Origin: Lachnospiraceae bacterium
GTDB lineage: Bacteria > Bacillota > Clostridia > Lachnospirales > Lachnospiraceae
Direction: 5' to 3'
DNA length: 64,000 bases
Assembly: GCA_022793375.1 (NCBI GenBank)
Contig: JAAWCS010000065.1
Span: forward strand, 27,589 to 91,588
In this document: positions 33,637-42,382 of the stretch, one piece after another
How the letters are laid out: every line of letters begins with the position of its first letter
How positions within the stretch are numbered: position 1 is the first letter of the stretch
Program-made: the position numbers and the translations under genes
The notes under the pieces: generated by a model
Told to the model about the DNA's origin: nothing
Seen by the model: only the letters and a program-made list of their open reading frames with translations
The model's database searches: none

Positions 33637-35415
33637 TCATAAAATCTCCTCCAGCCCCGCGATATCCGGCGGCGCCATCAGAGAGTAATTGGTATGGTAA
33701 ATCACAAAGCCGGGTTTGCCGCCGGCCGCTTTTTTTACCTCTTTGCGCTTTACATAGTCGATTTCCACCTTTTCGCTGTCCCGGCCGCGGGAATAGAAGG
33801 CCGCCAGCCGGCCAGCCTCCTCAAATGTACGGTCCGGCAGTTCCTGCCCGCCGGTCTTGACGATTACATGCGAGCCGGGGATTCCCTTTGCGTGAAACCA
33901 CCAGTCCCCGCCGTCGGCCAGCTGGAAGGTGATTTCTTCGTTCTGATAATTATTTTTGCCCACGTAAATGTGAAAGCCGTCGCTGGAAAGATAGTGGAAG
34001 GGCTTGCTGGCGGCCCGCTTTTCTTTTTTCTGCCCCTTGCCGCCGGGCCCGCGGCGGATATTGCCGCGTTTTTTGATAAAGCCGAATTGCTGCAGCTCTT
34101 CTTTGATCTGTCCCAAATCCGATTCCGAACGGGCGATGTCTAAGGCAGCGGCAATTGATTCCAGATGTTCGATCTCCGCTTTGGTCTCCAAAATCAGCGT
34201 TGTCAGCGCTTCGCAGGTCCGCTTTTGCTTGTTGTACTTGTCAAAATAGCGGGCCGCGTTCTGGGCCGCGCTCAGCGTGGGATCGAGCGGAATACGGATT
34301 TCCTTTTCTCCGTCGTAATAATTGGCGGCAATGAGCTCCCTGGCTCCCTCCGAGAGGCTGTAGCCGTAGGTATGGATCAGCTCGCCGTAGACGCGGAACT
34401 TTTCTCGTTTTTCGGTGTCTTTGAGCTGTTTTTGCTGCAGGTCATATTTCTTTATATTCCGCTCCAGGGCCGTAGAGACCACTTTGCGCAAATCCACCGA
34501 CTTTTGGCGGATGCGGCTGACCGCGCTGCGGGCCGCGTAAAAAACCTGCAGCACCTCGCTGATCGATTCATAGGAAACCGCCGTGTAATCCGAATTTCCT
34601 GCAAGGTGCGTCAGCGAAAGCGCGGCAAATTCCTCCGGGATCCCGCTGCGGCTCACCACATTCGGCACAAAGCGCCCTTCCCGGACCTCCTCCATCATCC
34701 GGCGAAGCGTCCCGTACAGATGACGCTGTTCGGCGTCGCTGAGCCCGTTTGCCGGCAGCGACGAATCGATCGACGCCCGGTGGCAGATTTCCTCGGCCAT
34801 CAGCGGACTGAGCCCGGTAAGCGTCGTATAGAGCGCTTTTGCACAGGGCAGCGGCCGGCTGGCTGTCCCGCTCATAAACGTTTCTTCGGTGAGGGAAAGG
34901 GGATCGTTTTTATCCATTGTGTTGGGGATAAAATAGGGCCGTCCCGGCAACACCTCGCGCAGGGAACTCACGGTAGCCGGGATATGCTTGATGCTGTCGA
35001 TGATCCGCTCGTTCTCATCGCAGAAAATCAGGTTGCTGTGCTTGCCCATGATTTCAAGGATCAGCTTTTTATGGCGCACATCGCCCAGCTCATCCAGGTG
35101 CTCAATCGTAAGGCACAGGATCCGTTCCAGTCCCGGCTGGCTGACCTCCGTGATGCGCCCGCCGCCGATGTGTTTGCGCAGAAGCATGCAAAAGCCGGGA
35201 GCGGCCGGCGGATTGGGTTTGTTTTCGTCGATAAAATACGCGTAAGGCAGACTGGCGCTGGCGCACAGCGACAGACGGTACTGTCCCTTCTGGCTTTTGA
35301 TGGTAAGAAGCAGCTCGTCGGCCTCCGGCTGGGCAATCTTGCTGATGCGCCCGCTAAGGACACGGTCCTCTATTTCTTTTCGCAGATTCGCGACCACGAT
35401 TCCGTCCAATGCCAT
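33637..35415 (-). CDS. rqcH: Ribosome quality control factor RqcH (NFACT family)
   Basis: The 592-residue protein is the bacterial NEMF/Rqc2 homologue, which adds alanine tails to nascent chains on stalled 50S subunits. NFACT-N: MALDGIVVANLRKEIEDRV, ISKIAQPEADELLLTI and HIPATVSSLREVLPG. A long coiled-coil middle follows, then NFACT-R with FHYLSSDGFHIYVGKNNYQNEE, DWWFHAKGIPGSHVIV and DRTFEEAGRLAAFYSRGR. The start at 35415 has AGAGGAGG upstream; longer in-frame extensions carry no family sequence. The nascent-chain tail is often called fibronectin-binding protein in older annotation. Confidence 0.95.
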   Translation of the reverse strand: MALDGIVVANLRKEIEDRVLSGRISKIAQPEADELLLTIKSQKGQYRLSLCASASLPYAYFIDENKPNPPAAPGFCMLLRKHIGGGRITEVSQPGLERILCLTIEHLDELGDVRHKKLILEIMGKHSNLIFCDENERIIDSIKHIPATVSSLREVLPGRPYFIPNTMDKNDPLSLTEETFMSGTASRPLPCAKALYTTLTGLSPLMAEEICHRASIDSSLPANGLSDAEQRHLYGTLRRMMEEVREGRFVPNVVSRSGIPEEFAALSLTHLAGNSDYTAVSYESISEVLQVFYAARSAVSRIRQKSVDLRKVVSTALERNIKKYDLQQKQLKDTEKREKFRVYGELIHTYGYSLSEGARELIAANYYDGEKEIRIPLDPTLSAAQNAARYFDKYNKQKRTCEALTTLILETKAEIEHLESIAAALDIARSESDLGQIKEELQQFGFIKKRGNIRRGPGGKGQKKEKRAASKPFHYLSSDGFHIYVGKNNYQNEEITFQLADGGDWWFHAKGIPGSHVIVKTGGQELPDRTFEEAGRLAAFYSRGRDSEKVEIDYVKRKEVKKAAGGKPGFVIYHTNYSLMAPPDIAGLEEIL

Positions 35416-35500
35416 AAGGCTTCCTCCTCTCTGCAAATGATATGCGGGAAGATCATACCACAAATGACAGGAGATTGCAATCAAACTGTGGGAAAGTCCC

Positions 35501-35529
35501 TTGTAAATTGAAAATGAGTGGGGTATAAT
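35501..35529 (+). promoter_or_regulatory. Sigma-A promoter for the zinc-finger membrane protein
   Basis: TTGTAA (35501-35506), 17-base spacer, TATAAT (35524-35529). The -10 hexamer overlaps an ATG at 35528 that would otherwise be read as a start, which rules that ATG out for transcripts from this promoter. Confidence 0.75.
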
Positions 35530-35560
35530 GTTTCCAAGACAAATCGAGGAGGAGTTATTT

Positions 35561-35899
35561 GTGACCTGCCGAACATTTGAATCCAAAATCCCGGCTTATA
35601 TTGCCAAACGATTAAAAATAGAAGAAATGCAGGAATTTCTGGATCATGTCCATACCTGCAAAGAGTGCTACGACGAACTTGAGATTACGTATTCCGTCAT
35701 GCAGGGCATCCGCCAGTTAGACAGCGAGGACGGCTTAGCTTCCAGCGAAACGATGTCCCTGGAACTGAGCCTGTACTATGCGCAGGAGCGGGTGCGCCGT
35801 TTTACGCTGGCCTGCGTTGTCAAATACGCCTTGTCCACCGCGGCTTTTTGGAGCGTCCTCAGTACGCTGTGGTTCCAGCTGCGCCTGTGGATGCCCTGA
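35561..35899 (+). CDS. Small membrane protein with anti-sigma-like zinc-finger
   Basis: The 112-residue protein has an N-terminal helical region with HVHTCKECYDEL near residue 30, the HxxxCxxC core of anti-sigma-factor zinc fingers. A single hydrophobic segment near the C-terminus (ACVVKYALSTAAFWSVLSTLWF) follows. The start is GTG 35561, eight bases after GAGGAGG; the ATG at 35528 lies within the promoter -10. No sigma-factor gene is adjacent, so an anti-sigma role is only a possibility. It lies upstream of polA on the same strand. Confidence 0.7.
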   Translation: MTCRTFESKIPAYIAKRLKIEEMQEFLDHVHTCKECYDELEITYSVMQGIRQLDSEDGLASSETMSLELSLYYAQERVRRFTLACVVKYALSTAAFWSVLSTLWFQLRLWMP

Positions 35900-35966
35900 A
35901 TATGCGCCGCCAAACGCGCGCACAATCCCCAAAAGACACAGGCAATCATTAGGAAGGAAGAACACT

Positions 35967-38624
35967 ATGAGGGAAAAAATTGTCTTGATGGACGGTTACA
36001 GCATTTTAAACCGCGCCTTTTACGGAATACCGGAACTGACCAATTCGGCCGGCCTGCACACCAACGCCGTGTACGGCTTCTGCAATATCATGTTCAAAAT
36101 CCTTGAGGAGGAACATCCGCAGTATCTGACCGTGGCCTTTGACGTAAAAGCGCCCACCTTCCGGCACGAAATGTACCCCGAATACAAAGGAACGCGCAAG
36201 CCGATGCCCGAGGAACTGCACGAGCAGGTCCCCCTGCTGAAAGAATTGCTGGCGGCGATGGAAATTCCCACCGTGGAACAGGCCGGCATGGAAGCCGACG
36301 ACCTCATCGGCACCCTGTCGGTCCTCTGCAAAAACCAGCAGATGGACGTCGTCGTCGTCTCCGGCGACCGCGACCTTTTGCAGCTGGCCGACGAACATGT
36401 GCTGATCCGCATCCCCAAGACCAAGCGCACCGGTACGGTCATTGAAAATTATACGCCGGCGGAGGTGGAGGCCCTTTACGGAGTCAATCCGCGGGAGTTT
36501 ATCGACGTAAAAGCATTGATGGGCGACAGCTCCGACAATATTCCCGGCGTGCCCTCCATCGGCGAAAAGACGGCCACGGCCTTAATCGGCGCTTACCACT
36601 CGATCGAAAACGCCTACGAGCACCGCAGCGAAATCAAACCGCCGCGGGCGGCCAAAGCGCTGGAGGAGCACTACGACCTGGCTAAACTCTCCAAAGTGCT
36701 GGCAACCATCCGGCTGGACTGTAAGCTGTCCTTTTCCCGCGATGCGGCCCGGCTTGGCATATTGTATACGCCGGCCGCCTACGAGCTGTGCAAAAAGCTG
36801 GAGTTTAAATCGCTTTTAAATAAATTCCCCGACACCTCGGCAGACCTGCCAAAAGAAAAAGAACGCGCGGTCGTGGCGGTTGACAGCCTTTTGACCATAG
36901 AACCGCTTTTCGAAGAAGCCAGACAGGCTGCCCGCCTGGGCCTTGCCCTGGAAGCAAACGAAAACGTCCTCAGACGCGCGGCCCTGTGCTTTGACGATAC
37001 GACGGTTTACCGGATCGGGACGGAGGGCTTTATCACGCCCGCCTACCTTACGGATTGGCTGGAAGATCTGATTCGTAAGGTCCTGGGCCGAGAAAACGGC
37101 ACGGTCGCTATCCTGGATGTAAAGGCGGCGCTGAAAATCCTTGCCATTCCCGAAAACAGGGGCGTCTGGGATCTGGGGATTGCCGCCTATCTGCTAAACC
37201 CTCTGAAAAGCACCTACGCCTACGACGATCTGGCCCGGGACTACCTGGGACAGACCGTGCCCTCCCGCGCCGATTTAGTCGGACGGGCTGCCGGTAAATT
37301 AAGCGAAGAAGAGCGTGCCGGGCGTCTGGGCACGGCGTTGTGCGAGGAAGCCCGCATTAGCTGGGAAGTCCAGCCGGCGCTGCGCCGCTGTCTGGAGGAA
37401 GTCTCCATGCTGCCTCTGTATCACGACATCGAGATGCCCTTAGCCTATGCGCTGGACCGGATGGAAAAAGAGGGCGTGCAGGTCGAAAAGCAGGAGCTGC
37501 GCGAATACGGCGACCGCCTGGCCGCGCAGATCACGGTGCTGGAGCAGACCATATATGAGATGACCGGCGAAACCTTCAACATCCATTCGCCCAAACAGCT
37601 GGGCGAAATCCTCTTTGACAAGATGAAGCTGCCCGGCGGCAAAAAGACCAAGACCGGCTACAGCACGGCGGCCGATGTGCTGGAAAAACTGGCGGCCGAC
37701 GTCCCGGTCATTGCCAAAATCCTGGAATACCGCCAGTTGACCAAGCTAAAGTCTACCTATGCCGACGGCCTGGCTGCCTTTATTGCGGCCGACGGCCGCA
37801 TTCACGGGACGTTCAACCAGACGATCACGGCGACCGGCCGCATCAGCAGCACGGAACCGAATCTGCAGAATATTCCCGTGCGCATGGAGCTGGGACGGGA
37901 GATCCGCAAGGTATTCGTGCCCAAAGAAGGCTGTGTCTTTGTCGATGCCGATTACTCGCAGATTGAGCTGCGCGTACTGGCGCATATGTCCGGCGATCAA
38001 AGCCTGATCGAAGCCTACCGCCAGGCACAGGACATCCACCGGATTACCGCCTCCCAGGTATTCCACATTCCTCTAAAGGAGGTCACGGCCCTGCAGCGGC
38101 GCAACGCCAAGGCCGTCAACTTTGGAATCGTTTACGGGATCAGCGCCTTTGGCTTGAGCGAGGATTTAAGCATTTCCCGCCAGGAAGCGATCGATTATAT
38201 CGAACGGTATTTTGCAACATACCCGGGCGTAAAGCACTTTTTAGACGGCCTTGTCAAACAGGCCAGGGAGCAGGGCTATGTGACGACGCTCTACGGCCGC
38301 CGGCGACCGGTGCCTGAATTAAAATCCTCAAATTTCATGCAGCGCAATTTCGGAGAGCGCATTGCCATGAATTCGCCGATCCAGGGAACGGCCGCCGACA
38401 TTATGAAGCTGGCAATGATCCGTGTGGACCGGCGGCTTCGCGAGCAGGGGTTTAAGACCCGTATCATCCTGCAGGTCCATGACGAACTTCTGCTGGAGGC
38501 GCCGGTCAACGAAAAGGAGCAGGTCTGCCTTCTTTTAAAAGAAGAGATGGAAGCCGCCGCCTCGCTGGCCGTTACCCTTGAGGTGGATGTCAATACCGGC
38601 CGCAATTGGTTTGAAACAAAATAG
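35967..38624 (+). CDS. polA: DNA polymerase I
   Basis: The 885-residue enzyme fills repair gaps and removes RNA primers. The 5'-3' exonuclease domain comes first (KIVLMDGYSILNRAFYGIP, GMEADDLIGTL, GDSSDNIPGVP). The middle 3'-5' exonuclease domain has lost its DxE catalytic pair (LGLALEANEN), as in many Gram-positive Pol I enzymes, so proofreading is not expected. The polymerase domain has DADYSQIELRVLAHMSGD, RRNAKAVNFGIVYGIS and QVHDELLLE. ATG 35967 follows AGGAAGG; upstream in-frame sequence overlaps the preceding gene. coaE lies further downstream as in other Clostridia. Confidence 0.97.
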   Translation: MREKIVLMDGYSILNRAFYGIPELTNSAGLHTNAVYGFCNIMFKILEEEHPQYLTVAFDVKAPTFRHEMYPEYKGTRKPMPEELHEQVPLLKELLAAMEIPTVEQAGMEADDLIGTLSVLCKNQQMDVVVVSGDRDLLQLADEHVLIRIPKTKRTGTVIENYTPAEVEALYGVNPREFIDVKALMGDSSDNIPGVPSIGEKTATALIGAYHSIENAYEHRSEIKPPRAAKALEEHYDLAKLSKVLATIRLDCKLSFSRDAARLGILYTPAAYELCKKLEFKSLLNKFPDTSADLPKEKERAVVAVDSLLTIEPLFEEARQAARLGLALEANENVLRRAALCFDDTTVYRIGTEGFITPAYLTDWLEDLIRKVLGRENGTVAILDVKAALKILAIPENRGVWDLGIAAYLLNPLKSTYAYDDLARDYLGQTVPSRADLVGRAAGKLSEEERAGRLGTALCEEARISWEVQPALRRCLEEVSMLPLYHDIEMPLAYALDRMEKEGVQVEKQELREYGDRLAAQITVLEQTIYEMTGETFNIHSPKQLGEILFDKMKLPGGKKTKTGYSTAADVLEKLAADVPVIAKILEYRQLTKLKSTYADGLAAFIAADGRIHGTFNQTITATGRISSTEPNLQNIPVRMELGREIRKVFVPKEGCVFVDADYSQIELRVLAHMSGDQSLIEAYRQAQDIHRITASQVFHIPLKEVTALQRRNAKAVNFGIVYGISAFGLSEDLSISRQEAIDYIERYFATYPGVKHFLDGLVKQAREQGYVTTLYGRRRPVPELKSSNFMQRNFGERIAMNSPIQGTAADIMKLAMIRVDRRLREQGFKTRIILQVHDELLLEAPVNEKEQVCLLLKEEMEAAASLAVTLEVDVNTGRNWFETK

Positions 38625-38645
38625 AGGGAGTTTACAACAAGTTTA

Positions 38646-39095
38646 ATGGACTTTTTACAAGAGCTTTTATCCAATGAGATTCTTGTCTGCGGCTGTACAG
38701 CCTGGCTGTGCGCGCAGGTATTGAAAACCTTGATTTACTGGGGTATGAACCGGCGGCTGGATCTCAGCCGCCTCTTTGGCGACGGCGGCATGCCCAGCGG
38801 CCATTCGGCCACCGTGATGGCAATGGCTGTGTGCTCTGCCAGTCTGTACGGCGTTTCCTCCTTTGAATTTGCGGTGACCATTCTCCTTGCGATCATTGTC
38901 ATGCACGACGCGATGGGGGTGCGTCTGGAAACCGGCAAGCAGGCCAAGGTTATCAAGGAGATCGCCCAGCTTTTGGAAACGCTGGGGCAGGACGTTACCA
39001 ACGAAGAGAAGCTGAAGGAATTTGTCGGGCATACGCCCTCGCAGGTCGTGGCCGGCGCTCTTTTGGGCGCCGTCATCGCCCTGCTGTGGACATGA
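38646..39095 (+). CDS. Divergent PAP2-family membrane protein (DUF212)
   Basis: The 149-residue protein matches YuiD-type divergent acid phosphatase/PAP2 proteins: FGDGGMPSGHSATVMAMA near residue 45 (the SGH signature), MHDAMGVRLETGKQA, and C-terminal GHTPSQVVAGALLGAVIALLW. It has about three to four membrane helices. Lipid-phosphate phosphatase activity is a family guess. The stop overlaps the next start (ATGA). Confidence 0.85.
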   Translation: MDFLQELLSNEILVCGCTAWLCAQVLKTLIYWGMNRRLDLSRLFGDGGMPSGHSATVMAMAVCSASLYGVSSFEFAVTILLAIIVMHDAMGVRLETGKQAKVIKEIAQLLETLGQDVTNEEKLKEFVGHTPSQVVAGALLGAVIALLWT

Positions 39096-40462
39096 GCGCC
39101 CATCGGACTGACTTTTCCCAGGGAAAAGTCAGCCGCTGTATCCTCGATTTGGCGGTTCCGATGACGCTTGCGCAGATGGTCAGCCTTTTATACAACATTG
39201 TCGACCGCATGTACATAGGACGGATTGCCGGAAGCGGCGACTTAGCGCTGACCGGCCTTGGCATCTGCTTCCCGATTATTATGATTTTAAACGCCTTTGC
39301 CAATCTCTACGGCATGGGCGGCGCTCCGCTTTTTTCGATGGAGCGCGGCGCCGGCAACGACGAGGAGGCGGGCCGTCTGATGGGGACGTCCTTTGCCATG
39401 CTTTTGATTACGGGGACCGCGCTGATGGCGCTGTGCCTGATTTTTCTGCGCCCGGTCTTATATCTGTTCGGAGCCAGCGACGTGACGTACCCCTTTGCCC
39501 GCGATTATGCCGCGATCTATCTGTGCGGGACGCTCTTTGTGATGGTGAGCCTGGGAATGAACGGCTTTATCAATGCCCAGGGCTTTGGGCGGATCGGCAT
39601 GATGACCTCGCTGTTGGGAGCGGCGGTCAATATCGCCCTCGATCCGCTGCTGATATTCGGGCTGGGGCTGGGCGTACAGGGAGCGGCCCTGGCGACCGTA
39701 TTCAGCCAGTTTTTATCCGCGGCCTGGGTATTTTTGTTCTTGTCCGGACGCCGCACCCTTCTCAAAATCCGCTGGTCCCTGATGCGGATTGAAAAAAAGC
39801 GGCTGCAAAAAATCGTCTCCCTCGGCTTGTCCGGCTTTATGATGCAGGCCACCAACAGCGTCGTACAGATCGTCTGCAACAACACGCTCCAGGCCTACGG
39901 CGGCGATTTATATGTCGGCGTGATGACGGTAATGACCTCGATCCGGGAAATTTTTAATATGCCGGTCCTCGGCATGACCAACGCCGCGCAGCCGGTCATC
40001 AGCTATAATTACGGCGCTAAAGCCTACGACCGGGTGCGCCAGGCCATTGTCTTTGTCTCGGTGTTCTGCGTGGTCAGCTGTCTGTTTTTCTGGATGCTGA
40101 TCTTGCTTTTCCCGGAATTTTTTGTGCGGCTGTTTAACGATGAGCCGGAAATGGTCACGGCGAGCGTCGGTGCGATCCATATCTATTTCTTCGGCTTGTT
40201 TTTGATGGCCCTGCAGAGCGCCGGGCAGAGCGTGTTCGTCGCCTTAGGAAAGGCGCGCCGGGCGGTATTCTTCTCGATTTTCCGCAAAATAATCATCGTG
40301 ACGCCGCTGACGCTTTTGCTCCCGCGCCTGATCGGGCTGAATGGTATTTTTGCGGCAGAGCCGGTGTCCAACCTGATCGGCGGCGCGGCCTGCTACCTGA
40401 CGATGCTTATTACCGTACTGCCGGAATTGAAAACCCCCCAAACAGAAAGGCGGCCGCTATGA
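39092..40462 (+). CDS. MATE family efflux transporter
   Basis: The 456-residue protein has twelve predicted membrane helices in two similar halves. Family marks are ILDLAVPMTLAQMVSLLYNIVDRMYIGRIAGSG-type opening, MGGAPLFSMERGAG, INAQGFGRIGMMTSLLGA and MTNAAQPVISYNYGAK. Such proteins exchange cations for drugs or metabolites. The start at ATG 39092 overlaps the preceding stop; GTG 39086 is possible. The stop overlaps the coaE start by four bases, so the three genes are translationally coupled. Confidence 0.93.
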   Translation: MSAHRTDFSQGKVSRCILDLAVPMTLAQMVSLLYNIVDRMYIGRIAGSGDLALTGLGICFPIIMILNAFANLYGMGGAPLFSMERGAGNDEEAGRLMGTSFAMLLITGTALMALCLIFLRPVLYLFGASDVTYPFARDYAAIYLCGTLFVMVSLGMNGFINAQGFGRIGMMTSLLGAAVNIALDPLLIFGLGLGVQGAALATVFSQFLSAAWVFLFLSGRRTLLKIRWSLMRIEKKRLQKIVSLGLSGFMMQATNSVVQIVCNNTLQAYGGDLYVGVMTVMTSIREIFNMPVLGMTNAAQPVISYNYGAKAYDRVRQAIVFVSVFCVVSCLFFWMLILLFPEFFVRLFNDEPEMVTASVGAIHIYFFGLFLMALQSAGQSVFVALGKARRAVFFSIFRKIIIVTPLTLLLPRLIGLNGIFAAEPVSNLIGGAACYLTMLITVLPELKTPQTERRPL

Positions 40463-41067
40463 AAAAACAAATTTTAGGGATTACCGGCGGCATCGGCTCC
40501 GGCAAAAGCGAGGTTCTTCGCATTCTGCAAGAGGAATACGGAGCCGAGGTCATTAAAGCCGACATAGTCGCTCACGAATTGATGGAACCGGGACAGGAGG
40601 TTTACCGCCAGGTTATCGCCGCGTTTGGCAGGGAAATCTTGCATCCGGACGGCCGCATCGACCGTTCGCTCCTGGGCCGCCTGGTATTTGGCCGCGAAGA
40701 AAAAAGACAGCTCCTAAACCGGCTGACGCACCCGGCGGTCAAGCAGGAAATCCTGCGCCGGATCGCGGACAGCCGAACCGCCTTTCTTGTAATCGAGGCG
40801 GCGCTGCTTCTGGAGGAACACTACGAGGAAATCTGCGAGGAAATCTGGTATGTGTACGCGGACCGGGAAACACGTTTTGCCAGGCTGGCGGACAGCCGCG
40901 GCTATACGCGCAAGCGGGCGCAGGCGATCATGGACCGCCAGCTGAGCGAGGACGATTGGCGGAAGCGCTGCCAGGCGACCGTGGACAACAGCGGCAGCCT
41001 GGAACAGCTGCGGACCGAACTGGCCCGCCTGCTGCAGGAGCGGGGATTTGCGGCTCGTTTTGACTAA
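40459..41067 (+). CDS. coaE: Dephospho-CoA kinase
   Basis: The 202-residue P-loop kinase phosphorylates dephospho-CoA in the last step of CoA synthesis. GITGGIGSGKSEVLRIL at the N-terminus is the nucleotide site; KADIVAHELMEPG, RLTHPAVKQEI and EAALLLEEHYEEICEEIW follow the family pattern. AAAGGCGGCCGC precedes the ATG. In-operon position after polA and the MATE gene is common in Clostridia. Confidence 0.95.
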   Translation: MKKQILGITGGIGSGKSEVLRILQEEYGAEVIKADIVAHELMEPGQEVYRQVIAAFGREILHPDGRIDRSLLGRLVFGREEKRQLLNRLTHPAVKQEILRRIADSRTAFLVIEAALLLEEHYEEICEEIWYVYADRETRFARLADSRGYTRKRAQAIMDRQLSEDDWRKRCQATVDNSGSLEQLRTELARLLQERGFAARFD

Positions 41068-41107
41068 TCCGTTTGAAACCTGTGCGGCGGACGGAGACAT
41101 CGGGATT

Positions 41108-41146
41108 TTAATTGCTTTACATAAAAATATTATGTAAAGCAATTAA
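41108..41146. promoter_or_regulatory. Perfect 17-bp inverted repeat upstream of the WalJ-like gene
   Basis: TTAATTGCTTTACATAA (41108-41124) is exactly repeated in reverse complement at 41130-41146 around the five-base spacer AAATA. It sits between coaE and the next gene, 38 bases ahead of its ATG. It is too AT-rich for a strong terminator and has no clear T-run. A dimeric repressor operator or a translation-controlling RNA hairpin are both possible. Confidence 0.7.
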
Positions 41147-41183
41147 TAAATAAATACAAAGGAGAGCTTTTGGCGGGAAAAAG

Positions 41184-41984
41184 ATGAGATTGACAAGTAT
41201 TGCCAGCGGCAGCAGCGGAAACTGCGTCTATATTGGTTCCCGGTCTACACATTTGTTGATAGACACAGGAATTGCTTATAAGAGAATTGAGAGCGGGCTT
41301 CAGGAGATTGGCCTGAAGGGAGAGGACATAAGCGGCGTGCTGATTACCCATGAGCATTCCGACCATATCTGCGGACTGGGCGTCATTGCCCGCAAGCTGG
41401 GAGTCCCCCTCTATGCTTCGTCCGGCACGATCCGGCAGATCCGGCAAAACAAGGGTCTGGGACGGATCGAAGAGGAATTATACCGTCCCATTGAAGCCGA
41501 CACGGTTTTTGAAGTGGGGGATCTGCGGATTTTGCCCTTTTCAAACAGCCACGACGCGGCGCAGCCGCTTGGATACCGGGTGGAACAGGGCGCAAGAAGC
41601 GTTGCCGTCTGTACGGATCTGGGCAATTACAGCCAGTACACCATAGAACATTTGCTGCATTTGGACGCTGTTTTCCTGGAATGCAACCACGATGTGCGCA
41701 TGCTGCAGGCAGGGCCGTATCCCTATCCCCTGAAACGGCGCATTTTAAGCGATTACGGCCATCTGTCCAACGAAGCGTGCGGAAGGCTTTTGTGCGAGAT
41801 TCTGCACGATGGCATGAAGCATATTTTCCTGGGACATCTGAGCAAGGAAAACAACCTGCCGGAGCTGGCGTATGAGGCGGTGCGCCTGGAAATCACGATG
41901 GGAGACAATCCGTATGACGCCGGGGAATTCCCGATTACCGTGGCTAAGAGGGATTCGCTGTCGCAAGTGGTGTACCTGGACTGA
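41184..41984 (+). CDS. WalJ/YycJ-type metallo-beta-lactamase-fold hydrolase
   Basis: The 266-residue protein opens with RLTSIASGSSGNCVYIGS, typical of YycJ (WalJ), and has the metal motif LITHEHSDHICGL near residue 55. Further ligand-bearing segments are NSHDAAQPLGYRV, CTDLGNY, LECNHD and FLGHLSKENNLP. The family is thought to be a nuclease or phosphodiesterase linked to cell-wall and replication control in Bacillus. The walRK genes that normally accompany it are absent here. A large palindrome precedes it. Confidence 0.9.
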   Translation: MRLTSIASGSSGNCVYIGSRSTHLLIDTGIAYKRIESGLQEIGLKGEDISGVLITHEHSDHICGLGVIARKLGVPLYASSGTIRQIRQNKGLGRIEEELYRPIEADTVFEVGDLRILPFSNSHDAAQPLGYRVEQGARSVAVCTDLGNYSQYTIEHLLHLDAVFLECNHDVRMLQAGPYPYPLKRRILSDYGHLSNEACGRLLCEILHDGMKHIFLGHLSKENNLPELAYEAVRLEITMGDNPYDAGEFPITVAKRDSLSQVVYLD

Positions 41985-42017
41985 GCGTATAAACGCGGCC
42001 CGGCATCCACAAGCCAC

Positions 42018-42046
42018 TTGATTATTTTTACCGAACCTTCTATAAT
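42018..42046 (+). promoter_or_regulatory. Promoter for the ACT-domain/UPF0210 operon
   Basis: TTGATT (42018-42023), 17-base spacer, TATAAT (42041-42046), 32 bases ahead of the start at 42078. Confidence 0.75.
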
Positions 42047-42077
42047 AACTGGAAAAGGAAAAAGAGGAGAATCGATT

Positions 42078-42350
42078 ATGAAAAAGACAATCATCACGGT
42101 GGTAGGCCACGATACGGTGGGTATCATTGCCAAAGTATGTACGTATCTGGCGAATAATAAAATCAACATCCTGGATATTTCCCAGACCATCATCGACGGC
42201 TACTTTAATATGATGATGATCGTGGATGCCAATCAATCCGCCAAATCGATCTCGGAACTGGTGACCGAGCTGGATCAGATCGGCGACGAGATCGGCGTAA
42301 TCATCCGCTGCCAGCACGAGGACATTTTCAACAAAATGCACCGGATCTGA
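42078..42350 (+). CDS. ACT-domain protein (UPF0237, GcvR-like)
   Basis: The 90-residue protein is one ACT domain: [20 protein letters not shown] and [18 protein letters not shown] are nearly invariant in the UPF0237 group. It presumably binds an amino acid or similar ligand. AGAGGAGA precedes the ATG at 42078; the earlier in-frame start lies inside the promoter. It is followed 32 bases later by a UPF0210 gene, a conserved pair across Firmicutes and archaea. Confidence 0.92.
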   Translation: MKKTIITVVGHDTVGIIAKVCTYLANNKINILDISQTIIDGYFNMMMIVDANQSAKSISELVTELDQIGDEIGVIIRCQHEDIFNKMHRI

Positions 42351-42382
42351 ACCGAACGATACGCAAAGGAGGGCGCGGCGGA

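Noticed and set aside
34165..35511. A 448-codon plus-strand reading frame
   Set aside because: It lies opposite rqcH, which has clear family motifs, a good start and an AGAGGAGG site. The plus-strand translation has no recognisable domain.
36800..37300. Broken proofreading domain of polA as a mutation of note
   Set aside because: Loss of the exonuclease DxE residues is usual for Gram-positive DNA polymerase I, so it is recorded in the gene entry but not as a finding.
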